Source: Dorea_D hominis
GTDB lineage: Bacteria > Bacillota > Clostridia > Lachnospirales > Lachnospiraceae
Length of the DNA stretch: 6,882 nucleotides
Direction of reading: 5' to 3'
NCBI RefSeq assembly: GCF_014287705.1
Contig: NZ_JACOOY010000030.1
Location: 1 to 6,882 of the forward strand
Shown: positions 1 through 4,652 of the stretch, in pieces
Numbering within the stretch: position 1 is the stretch's first letter
Layout: each line of letters begins with the position of its first letter
Notes under the pieces: model-generated
The model's database searches: none
The model's input: only the letters and a program-made list of their open reading frames with translations
Told to the model about the DNA's origin: nothing
Made by a program: the position numbers and the translations under genes

Positions 1-97
1 GCGAGAGGGAGTGAGGTGTAGGTATTGACACCAAAAAGGCACTCCCTTATACTTGAGAGAAAAAGGTGCAAAAACCTATTGATAAGATTAGCGGTCA
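1..97. other. Terminal redundancy marking a circular molecule
   Basis: These 97 bases are identical, base for base, to 6786-6882. An exact overlap between contig ends is the usual mark of a closed circle cut open by an assembler, giving a unique length of about 6785 bp. Joining 6785 to 1 continues the tandem repeat without a break, which supports closure. The overlap falls inside a near-100-bp tandem repeat, so the true number of repeat units could be larger than shown. Confidence 0.85.
25..53 (+). promoter_or_regulatory. Proximal sigma-A promoter of the first rep gene
   Basis: TTGACA (25-30), a 17-bp spacer and TATACT (48-53) nearly match the sigma-A consensus. Transcription should start near 60, giving a leader of about 67 nt before the ATG at 127. 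The leader carries ATTGATAAGATTAGCGG and the ribosome site GAGGTG (112-117, 9 nt before the ATG). Inverted repeats overlap the -35 box and spacer, as expected for an operator. The copy at 6810-6838 is the same site seen through the terminal overlap. Confidence 0.85.
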
Positions 98-126
98 AGG
101 CGAGAGGGAGTGAGGTGTAAAAGACT

Positions 127-1533
127 ATGGCAAAATACACCAAAAGGAGAGATAAAAGAGGGTATGAGTGGAAGTCTGCTTATCGGGAGAAAGAAGCTCT
201 TATGCTGGAGAGGGGATACCCGGAAGTAAGTCCTCATGATTTCTATCGAGAGTTGTTTCCGACTGGTAGTCTGCAGCAAGAGCCGGGGGACGGAAAAGGT
301 AATATTATAGCGACACAGATTAGACCGTCCGGCAAAGGAAGAACCCGGCAGTGGGTAATTGATGATAGTCTGAAAATGCTGGATAAGGTCATAGGAGATA
401 GGTTTGGGCTGATACCGCCTATTAGTTTTTACGGAAAGTCACACACGAAAGAGAACGCTCATGAGCTGTTTGCGGTGGTGGTGGATGTGGATTATGTAGG
501 CAAACAGCAGTTAAAGAACCTGTTGAAGCAGTTTGGGAATGGTGTGCAGCTTCGTCCGACTTATCTTGTCAGCTCCGGCAAGGGGGTACATCTTTACTAT
601 TTCTTGCAGGAGCCGGTTCAGTTGTATCGAAACCGGGAAGAAGTGCTTGCGGAGCTGAAAGAAGCCTTTATCCGGCGGCTATGGAATGATACCAGCTCTA
701 TCCGTCCGGACAGCCCGGATATAACCGGAATTTATCAAGGTTTCCGGTGTGTGGGGAGTCAGTCGAAGCTGGGTGCAGATTTCCCAGTAAAAGCCTATAA
801 GCTGTCAGAGAACCGTTACACGCTGGAGGACATAAAAGCCAGCATACCGAGCTGTAAGGTAGACCTTGCTCCGTTGTACGAGAAGCCGAGAAGAAAAAGT
901 ACCGTTACGCTGGAAGAAGCAAAGGAGCTGTACCCGGAATGGTATGAGAAGCGGATCGTGCAGGGAGAGCCGAAGCAGAAAAGTAAGAAGCAGGGCGGTA
1001 CGTGGGTATGTAACGAAGCTTTATATGAGTGGTGGAAACGGAAAATAACCGAGGAAGTGAAAGCCGGAGGGCGTTACTTTTCTATTATGGCGTTGTGCTC
1101 TTATGGCTTGAAGTGTGGCATATCCGAGCAGAAGATACGGAGAGACGCCTATGCGTTCTTGGACCATTTAGAGAGCCTTACCGAGGACGAGGACAACCAT
1201 TTCAGCCGGGCAGATGTGAAAGACGCTCTCCGGGCATTGAAAGGGGACAGAAAAAGGTTGTCAACGATAGCAAGCCGGGAATGGATAGAGGACAACACAA
1301 AGGTTACGATACCAGCAAATAAGCGAAATTACAGAAAACAAGAGGCTCATTTATATCTTGCAAGGCGAAAAAAAGAGGATATGAAAGTTATAGGCGAAGT
1401 AGTAAAAGAGGGCAGACCAACAGCAGAGCGGACAGTCAGAGAATGGCAGGAGAGCCACCCGGCAGGAAAGAAAGCGGACTGCATTCGAGAGACAGGACTT
1501 GCAAAGCATACGGTTTATAAGTGGTGGAAGTAG
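127..1533 (+). CDS. Primase-like (AEP-type) plasmid replication protein, copy 1
   Basis: This 468-residue protein probably starts plasmid replication. The N-terminal half looks like an archaeo-eukaryotic-primase (AEP) catalytic core. Seen in the sequence: a hydrophobic strand ending in VVVDVD (D120, D122), the usual metal-binding acidic pair; SSGKGVHLYY (about 149-158, H155), like the second AEP motif; and GFRCVGSQSKLG (about 205-216), where the third motif is expected. The C-terminus (about 438-468) holds a helix-turn-helix-like segment, DCIRETGLAKHTVYKWW, suited to binding origin DNA. The middle (about 260-310) is rich in W, K and E. The ATG at 127 is chosen for GAGGTG 9 nt upstream, supplied by the last tandem-repeat unit. 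It is clearly paralogous to the protein at 2274-3629. AEP-type Rep is my reading of the motifs; the closest named family is not certain. Confidence 0.82.
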   Translation: MAKYTKRRDKRGYEWKSAYREKEALMLERGYPEVSPHDFYRELFPTGSLQQEPGDGKGNIIATQIRPSGKGRTRQWVIDDSLKMLDKVIGDRFGLIPPISFYGKSHTKENAHELFAVVVDVDYVGKQQLKNLLKQFGNGVQLRPTYLVSSGKGVHLYYFLQEPVQLYRNREEVLAELKEAFIRRLWNDTSSIRPDSPDITGIYQGFRCVGSQSKLGADFPVKAYKLSENRYTLEDIKASIPSCKVDLAPLYEKPRRKSTVTLEEAKELYPEWYEKRIVQGEPKQKSKKQGGTWVCNEALYEWWKRKITEEVKAGGRYFSIMALCSYGLKCGISEQKIRRDAYAFLDHLESLTEDEDNHFSRADVKDALRALKGDRKRLSTIASREWIEDNTKVTIPANKRNYRKQEAHLYLARRKKEDMKVIGEVVKEGRPTAERTVREWQESHPAGKKADCIRETGLAKHTVYKWWK

Positions 1534-1540
1534 GGCATAC

Positions 1541-1569
1541 TTGAAATGCCGAAAGGCATATGCTATAAT
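1541..1569 (+). promoter_or_regulatory. Promoter of a short plus-strand RNA (putative antitoxin RNA)
   Basis: TTGAAA (1541-1546), 17 bp and TATAAT (1564-1569) with an extended TGC just before the -10 make a strong sigma-A promoter. It begins 8 bp after the rep stop codon and fires only about 36 bp before a strong terminator, so its natural product is a small RNA. The spacer contains the perfect hairpin ATGCC-GAAA-GGCAT (1546-1559), a possible operator, which is also transcribed at the end of the rep mRNA. Confidence 0.8.
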
Positions 1570-1575
1570 GCCAAT

Positions 1576-1647
1576 AGGCAAGAAAGACGAAAGTGCTCAT
1601 TGTGGCACGCAAAAAGCCCCGGAGTTGCGACCTCCGGGGCTTTTCTA
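1576..1647 (+). ncRNA. Putative type I antitoxin small RNA (~70 nt)
   Basis: The RNA is predicted from the promoter at 1541-1569 and the terminator at 1612-1644. Its first part carries direct repeat DR1 (1580-1608: AAGAAAGACGAAA, then CTCAT, then TGGCAC). A near-copy lies at 1755-1785, where the opposite strand encodes the SD edge, start codon and first codons of the small toxin. Because the two RNAs run in opposite directions, the repeats make them complementary there. GTGC/GCAC (1593-1596/1605-1608) forms a small stem whose loop displays the CAT that matches the toxin AUG. The 3' halves also overlap through the shared terminator. This is the layout of RNA II in the enterococcal pAD1 par/Fst system. 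The function is inferred; no coding capacity is evident. Confidence 0.68.
1612..1644. terminator. Bidirectional rho-independent terminator
   Basis: There is a perfect 13-bp stem, AAAAGCCCCGGAG (1612-1624) and CTCCGGGGCTTTT (1632-1644), with a 7-nt loop. The A-run and T-run at its ends let it work on both strands. On the plus strand it ends the small RNA and any rep read-through. On the minus strand it ends the toxin mRNA. A shared terminator between convergent RNAs is typical of par-type type I toxin-antitoxin loci. Confidence 0.93.
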
Positions 1648-1690
1648 TTCCGTTGTGGCAAGGTGGCTTATGCCTTAGGCTGGCTACCGC

Positions 1691-1777
1691 CTATTTATCT
1701 CCGTCCAGCCATTTGCAGATGTAGTAGGCGACTACACTTGCCAAGACAGAGAGTAAGAAAGACGAAAATATACTCAT
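1691..1777 (-). CDS. 28-residue hydrophobic peptide, putative type I (Fst-like) toxin
   Basis: This minus-strand ORF runs from ATG (1777-1775) to TAG (1693-1691). The peptide begins MSIFSSFLLSVLASVV, continues through AYYIC and ends KWLDGDK: one membrane helix (about residues 4-21) with a charged C-terminal tail, the general build of Fst/TxpA-type toxins that act at the membrane. The ribosome site AGGGGGTG (plus-strand 1785-1792) sits 7 nt before the ATG. It can be masked by a 6-bp hairpin in the 5' leader (CACCCC 1785-1790 with GGGGTG 1808-1813), as in the pAD1 toxin mRNA. The convergent small RNA covers the start codon through DR1/DR2. Short Firmicute peptides ending in a KWLDG-like tail are familiar, but I cannot name the family. 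The alternative is an orphan membrane peptide. Confidence 0.72.
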   Translation of the reverse strand: MSIFSSFLLSVLASVVAYYICKWLDGDK

Positions 1778-1785
1778 GGTGGCAC
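1755..1785. repeat. Direct repeat DR2 over the toxin start codon
   Basis: AAGAAAGACGAAA (1755-1767), CTCAT (1773-1777) and TGGCAC (1780-1785) match DR1 at 1580-1608 in the same order and orientation, with a 2-base length difference in the first gap. On the minus strand this segment covers the last base of the toxin ribosome site, the ATG and about the first seven codons. It is the predicted pairing site of the antitoxin RNA. Confidence 0.8.
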
Positions 1786-1825
1786 ACCCCCTTTCTGTAC
1801 CTGTATAGGGGTGGTAGCGTCGCCC

Positions 1826-1855
1826 ATTATACCATAGTGCATTATCTTCTTTTAA
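1826..1855 (-). promoter_or_regulatory. Promoter of the toxin mRNA
   Basis: Read on the minus strand: TTAAAA (plus-strand 1850-1855), 18 bp and TATAAT (1826-1831) with an extended TGG before the -10. The start would lie near 1818-1820, giving a leader of about 42 nt and an mRNA of about 210 nt ending at the shared terminator. The spacer holds an imperfect palindrome, ATAATGCACTAT (1834-1845). The mRNA also has a 3' hairpin between the stop and the terminator (GGTGGC 1662-1667 with GCTACC 1683-1688, enclosing GCC-TTA-GGC). Confidence 0.72.
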
Positions 1856-2124
1856 TCGTCTTTGTGGGCGGTATTGCTATCGGTGTGGGCTTTCTTATCT
1901 TCCTTGGAGCAAGCAAGGTGTTTGAGTTCTACACAGAGGACTATGCGGACACCATGAGCCTTGCCGTATTCCTCATAAGCCTTGCAGTATCGGTGTACTT
2001 TGCAGAGCCTATAAGGGCGGTAATCCCTATCAATCTTCTTTTACTGCTGATACTGGTACATATCGTTTATGTGCTGATAAGGTGGTATGTAAAAGGGTGT
2101 ATGAGGTCGAGAGGATACTACTAA
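1837..2124 (+). CDS. Small hydrophobic membrane protein, three predicted helices
   Basis: About 95 residues, with helices near 3-25 (LLLIVFVGGIAIGVGFLIFL), 40-58 (SLAVFLISLAVSVYFA) and 63-83 (VIPINLLLLLILVHIVYVLI), a short acidic loop (FYTEDYAD) and a basic C-terminus (KGCMRSRGYY). The family is not recognised. The frame stays open upstream to 1546, but that stretch runs over the small-RNA promoter, the terminator and the antisense toxin gene, so I do not count it as coding. The start is uncertain. GTG at 1837 has no good ribosome site, while GTG at 1918 follows GGAG by about 8 nt and would remove the first helix; ATG at 1954 is also possible. It stops just before the second rep promoter. It could be a membrane accessory of the toxin locus or a stability protein, but nothing proves this. 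Confidence 0.5.
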   Translation: MHYLLLIVFVGGIAIGVGFLIFLGASKVFEFYTEDYADTMSLAVFLISLAVSVYFAEPIRAVIPINLLLLLILVHIVYVLIRWYVKGCMRSRGYY

Positions 2125-2125
2125 A

Positions 2126-2154
2126 TTGACACCCCAGAAATGGGGTGTTATATT
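2126..2154 (+). promoter_or_regulatory. Promoter of the second rep gene with operator-like palindrome
   Basis: TTGACA (2126-2131), 17 bp and TATATT (2149-2154) form a near-consensus sigma-A promoter starting just after the TAA of the membrane ORF. The spacer is almost filled by a perfect inverted repeat, ACACCCC-AGAAAT-GGGGTGT (2129-2148). The same hairpin could act as a weak terminator for the upstream gene, but the exact promoter spacing favours an operator. Confidence 0.8.
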
Positions 2155-2273
2155 TTAATAAAAAAGGTAAAAAAACTTCATTGATAATATAAGCCCCCTA
2201 TAGCCCTTTAGGGCTAACAGTCATAGGGTAGCGGATATAGTATAAGTATATGCCAGAAAAGAGGTGTTTATTC
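2155..2273 (+). promoter_or_regulatory. Structured 5' leader of the second rep gene
   Basis: The first transcribed bases, AAAAAAGGTAAAAAAACTTC followed by ATTGATAATATAAG, closely match the start of the tandem-repeat leader of the first rep gene (AAAAAGGT, A-run, ATTGATAAGATTAG). They lie at the same distance from the -10. Next come nested inverted repeats: TAGCCCT-TT-AGGGCTA (2201-2216) inside CCCTAT/ATAGGG (about 2196-2229). GTAGCGGATATA (2228-2239) recurs at the mob promoter (4022-4033). The ribosome site GAGGTG (2261-2266) lies 7 nt before the ATG at 2274. This looks like a control region for Rep synthesis or a Rep-binding site. The mechanism is not shown. Confidence 0.65.
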
Positions 2274-3629
2274 ATGGCAAGAAAGCCGACTGATAAGCAG
2301 TTGTTCAAGATGAAAAATGAATGGTTGGGGCAGTTCTACGAGGAAGTGAAACCGAGGGATTTTTACAGAGCAGTCTTTCCAGAGGGCAGTTTTGAGAGAG
2401 AGGGACACCCAGAAGATGAGAAGTGCAATGGAGTTCTCACTGTGATAGAGGGGGAAAAGGCGAGGAACTATATCGTCTTTGATGAGCTGAACATGGTTGA
2501 TGAGGTCAAGGGGGCAGAGTTTGCTATCATGTCCCCAGTCGGGTATTCTGGACGTAACAGGACAGCCAAAAACGCAAGGTGGCTATATGGGATAGCTGTA
2601 GACCTTGACGGAGTGGAAATGGAGCAGTTAAGAGATGTGTTCCACCAGATGAAGCACGATTTTCTGCCACAATGTACCTACTGTGTGAATAGCGGTCATG
2701 GACTGCATTTGTATTATCTCTTTGAGAAGCCAGTACCGCTATACAGACATCTGCAAGACCAGTTAAGGGAGTTCAAGTATGAGCTAATCAGAAAGATATG
2801 GAACAGGTACACAAGCACCTATACAGAGCGTGAGCAAGTGCAGTACCAAGGTATCTTTCAAGGCTTCCGTATGGTTGGCACCCAGTCGAAACTTGGAAAG
2901 CGGTATCCAGTGACAGCTTTTGAAACTGGGGAGCGTGTCACAGTAGAGTATCTGAATGACTTTCTTATGGACGATAGCAAGGCTGTGACAGATTTCAAGT
3001 ATAAATCCGATTTGAGCCTTGCCGAAGCCAAGAAGAAGTACCCAGAATGGTATGAAAAGAGGATTGTTAGGGGCGAGAAAAAGGGCAGATGGCATATCAA
3101 GAGAGATTTGTATGACTGGTGGCTAAGAACGATACAGAGCGGAGCGGTGTCAGTGGGGCATAGATACTGGTGTCTGTCTGTGCTTGCATCCTATGGTATC
3201 AAATGCGATATACCAGAAGATGAGGTATTGACGGACGCTCTGGAGCTGTTACCGATGTTTGACAATATCAGTGATGATGAACACAACCACTTTACCAAGC
3301 GTGATGTACTGGACGCAATGAATATGTACCAAGAAAATTATGTCACATACAGCAGAGCCGAGGTGGAGCGTGTCAGCGGTATATCCGTACCGCCGAACAA
3401 GCGGAACGGAAGAAAGCAAGAGCAACATATCAAAATTATGAATGCTATTCGAGAGATTGAACACCCAGACGGAGCATGGAGAAACAAAGACGGCAGACCA
3501 GACAAGCAGAAGATTGTCGAAGAATGGCGAAAGAGCCACCCAGACGGAAAGAAAGTTGACTGTATTCGTGATACTGGATTGAGCAAGCCGACAGTATACA
3601 AGTGGTGGAGCGTGGGCGAAGCCCTCTAA
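2274..3629 (+). CDS. Primase-like (AEP-type) plasmid replication protein, copy 2
   Basis: This 451-residue paralogue of the 127-1533 protein has the same order of motifs. GIAVDLD (D110, D112) is the acidic metal-binding pair, NSGHGLHLYY (about 139-148, H145) the second AEP-like motif, and GFRMVGTQSKLG (about 197-208) the third. The C-terminal DCIRDTGLSKPTVYKWW matches the helix-turn-helix of copy 1. Other shared blocks are YPEWYEKRIV, the NKRN(G/Y)RKQE stretch and EW-SHP-GKK. The start is ATG 2274 (MARKPTD), 7 nt after GAGGTG; the upstream ATG at 2250 lacks a good ribosome site. The copies clearly share ancestry but have diverged across most of their length, so this is not a recent duplication. 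Having two such initiators on one small plasmid could reflect a fused pair of replicons or a division of labour. Confidence 0.82.
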   Translation: MARKPTDKQLFKMKNEWLGQFYEEVKPRDFYRAVFPEGSFEREGHPEDEKCNGVLTVIEGEKARNYIVFDELNMVDEVKGAEFAIMSPVGYSGRNRTAKNARWLYGIAVDLDGVEMEQLRDVFHQMKHDFLPQCTYCVNSGHGLHLYYLFEKPVPLYRHLQDQLREFKYELIRKIWNRYTSTYTEREQVQYQGIFQGFRMVGTQSKLGKRYPVTAFETGERVTVEYLNDFLMDDSKAVTDFKYKSDLSLAEAKKKYPEWYEKRIVRGEKKGRWHIKRDLYDWWLRTIQSGAVSVGHRYWCLSVLASYGIKCDIPEDEVLTDALELLPMFDNISDDEHNHFTKRDVLDAMNMYQENYVTYSRAEVERVSGISVPPNKRNGRKQEQHIKIMNAIREIEHPDGAWRNKDGRPDKQKIVEEWRKSHPDGKKVDCIRDTGLSKPTVYKWWSVGEAL

Positions 3630-3662
3630 GGCATTTCCCCTTAATTACCCAAGAGCCATAAG

Positions 3663-3720
3663 AAAAAGAGTGTCAAGGGCAGTCGCAAGACTGTGCAGTT
3701 TACCCTTGATACTCTTTTTT
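3663..3720 (+). terminator. Large terminator hairpin after the second rep gene
   Basis: AAAAAGAGTGTCAAGGG (3663-3679) pairs with CCCTTGATACTCTTTTT (3703-3719) over 17 bp with one G-T wobble, and ends in a T-run. Inside sits a perfect mini-hairpin with a GNRA loop, CAGTC-GCAA-GACTG (3680-3693). It lies 34 bp after the rep stop and should end its transcript. The A-run at the left end would also allow termination from the other side. The arms resemble those of the palindromic segment at 3797-3913. Confidence 0.85.
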
Positions 3721-3788
3721 GTTGGCTACAATGTCCGAGGGGAAAATGCTAGTCCGTCCGTTCCGTTACTCCCTCATGGGTTCGATTG

Positions 3789-3921
3789 TCCATTCCAAAA
3801 TGAGAAAGTAAAGGGTTGTCTGCGACAATTTTTTTCTATGCTGCCATTCGCTGATCCGCAAGCGGAAGCTCATGGAAGCATAGAAAAAAACAAGCCCTTG
3901 ACTATCTCATTTTTCCATTCC
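3789..3921. repeat. 117-bp palindromic segment with flanking 8-bp direct repeats (MITE-like or origin structure)
   Basis: The left arm from AAAATGAG (3797-3804) to CTATGCTGCCAT (ending 3847) pairs imperfectly with the right arm from ATGGAAGCATAG (starting 3872) to CTCATTTT (3906-3913). The left arm has a small extra TTGT-CTGCG-ACAA hairpin. The centre contains TCCGC-AA-GCGGA. TCCATTCC occurs directly on both sides (3789-3796 and 3914-3921), as an 8-bp target duplication would. No transposase is present. It could be a small non-autonomous insertion, or a folded single-strand origin of a plasmid. I cannot decide between these from sequence alone. Confidence 0.55.
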
Positions 3922-3977
3922 CAAAGTCACCCAAGAGGAAGTAAGCTCCACTGTATTTCTGGCGAAATCCACGCACG

Positions 3978-4035
3978 AATATATCCGCTTGACAAGTGGC
4001 TAGCCACATGCTATATTATGTGTAGCGGATATATT
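3978..4035 (+). promoter_or_regulatory. Mobilization operon promoter bracketed by an 11-bp inverted repeat
   Basis: TTGACA (3989-3994), 17 bp and TATATT (4012-4017), with TGC before the -10, form a strong sigma-A promoter. The spacer holds the perfect palindrome GTGGCTAGCCAC (3996-4007). A perfect 11-bp inverted repeat flanks the promoter: AATATATCCGC (3978-3988), touching the -35, and GCGGATATATT (4025-4035), at the expected start site. This geometry suggests repression, plausibly by MobC or the 53-residue protein, as mob operons often control themselves. The start would be near 4024, leaving a leader of about 140 nt. Confidence 0.78.
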
Positions 4036-4036
4036 G

Positions 4037-4145
4037 CAAGTTCCCTAAAGTGTTACCACTTTAGAACTTGTGAGGGTGGCAAGCCCCCCTTCAATCCCCC
4101 TTTTCAGAGAGCCGAAAGGCTCATAGTGTGACGGTGGTAGCACCG
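4037..4145 (+). other. Candidate oriT / structured leader before the mob genes
   Basis: Three hairpins stand in a row. The first is CAAGTTC + TAAAGTG, loop TTAC, CACTTTA + GAACTTG (4037-4070), a 14-bp stem with a 2-nt bulge. The others are GAGCC-GAAA-GGCTC (4109-4122) and CGGTG-GTAG-CACCG (4132-4145). A C-rich tract lies between (4084-4100). The oriT of MOBP elements usually lies just upstream of mobC and the relaxase and contains an inverted repeat beside the nick site, so 3960-4145 is the likely place. No family nic sequence could be identified, so the nick position is unknown. Confidence 0.5.
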
Positions 4146-4165
4146 AAGAAAGAGAGGTCAAAGGC

Positions 4166-4327
4166 ATGAAAAAAGAAATGGATAAAATTCAGTTTGAGTA
4201 CAGATACGAGGTGCAGGAGCTGATGAAAGTAATTGATAAATATGTAAAACAGAACCCGGCAGAAAAGGAAAATAAGACGCTGGAGCGTTTCTTTGACTTG
4301 CTTGATGTCATGGATATGGAGTGGTAA
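4166..4327 (+). CDS. 53-residue charged protein, first gene of the mob operon
   Basis: Start ATG 4166 has GAGGT (4154-4158) 7 nt upstream. The protein begins MKKEMDKIQFEYRYEV and ends FFDLLDVMDMEW. It is short, acidic and basic in alternation, and probably all helical (about 8-28 and 36-51). It stops 4 bp before the mobC start, so the two are almost certainly co-transcribed. The family is not recognised. The position between oriT/promoter and mobC suggests a relaxosome accessory factor or a regulator of the operon, but no DNA-binding motif is visible. Confidence 0.72.
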   Translation: MKKEMDKIQFEYRYEVQELMKVIDKYVKQNPAEKENKTLERFFDLLDVMDMEW

Positions 4328-4331
4328 GGGT

Positions 4332-4652
4332 ATGAACAAGACAAGACCAAAGCAGTTATCATTCCGAGTAAGTGAAGAAGAATACCGGCAGTTGCAGGAG
4401 AAGATTTTAGAGAGTGGAAAGAACCAGCAGGAGTATATCCTTTCCTGTGTGCTGGAGAAGCAGATCGTGAATACGGACGGTATCAAAGAACTTATCCCGG
4501 AACTGAAACGGATAGGGAACAACCTCAACCAAATAGCAAAGCGGTGTAATGAGGGGGGAATGTTGCCGAGTGAAGCGGAAGTGCGGAAGCATGGAGAGGA
4601 GCTGAACAAAGTATGGCAGTCATTAAGGCGGTATCTTCAAAGGCGGGCATAG
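4332..4652 (+). CDS. mobC: MobC-family relaxosome accessory protein
   Basis: This 106-residue protein helps the relaxase nick oriT. The N-terminal part, KQLSFRVSEEEYRQLQEKI with a following helix (about 8-45), resembles a ribbon-helix-helix DNA-binding fold. The second half carries the MobC signature ELKRIGNNLNQIAKRCNEGG (about 57-76), and a final basic helix ends YLQRRA. The start at ATG 4332 (MNKTRPKQ) is preferred over an upstream TTG at 4293, which would lie inside the previous gene; GGAG (4318-4321) is 10 nt upstream. The last 40 bp overlap the relaxase start, indicating translational coupling. In related systems MobC binds oriT, helps open it and may repress the operon. Confidence 0.9.
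   Translation: MNKTRPKQLSFRVSEEEYRQLQEKILESGKNQQEYILSCVLEKQIVNTDGIKELIPELKRIGNNLNQIAKRCNEGGMLPSEAEVRKHGEELNKVWQSLRRYLQRRA

Larger units (their letters stand above)
1..119 (+). repeat. Last units of the tandem repeat, running into the rep ribosome site
   Basis: This is the same repeat as at 6644-6882. The full unit is 1-99, and the partial unit 100-119 supplies the ribosome-binding site of the rep gene. The inverted repeat AGGGAGTG (6-13)/CACTCCCT (40-47) encloses a smaller one, GGT (21-23)/ACC (30-32), across the -35 box. The AGGGAGTG at 105-112 could equally pair with CACTCCCT at 40-47. Confidence 0.85.
3630..4165. other. 536-bp intergenic region without a convincing gene
   Basis: This stretch holds a terminator (3663-3720), a 117-bp palindromic segment, the mob promoter and the oriT-like hairpins. 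Between them, 3721-3788 and 3922-3977 show nothing I can name. An open frame at 3670-4131 covers the region, but it runs across all these hairpins and lacks a ribosome site, so I treat it as chance. The density of secondary structure fits replication and transfer origins rather than coding DNA. Confidence 0.7.

Noticed and set aside
1546..1836. 5' extension of the membrane-protein frame to ATG 1546
   Set aside because: The extension lies over the small-RNA promoter, a perfect terminator and the antisense toxin gene, and its peptide is Cys/Arg-rich unlike the hydrophobic rest.
3670..4131. Open frame of 153 codons in the intergenic region
   Set aside because: It runs through the terminator, the palindromic segment, the mob promoter and the oriT-like hairpins, has no ribosome site, and its translation is low in plausible domain character.
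4121..4609. Minus-strand open frame of 162 codons
   Set aside because: It is the shadow of the 53-residue gene and mobC, both of which have ribosome sites and, for mobC, a family signature.
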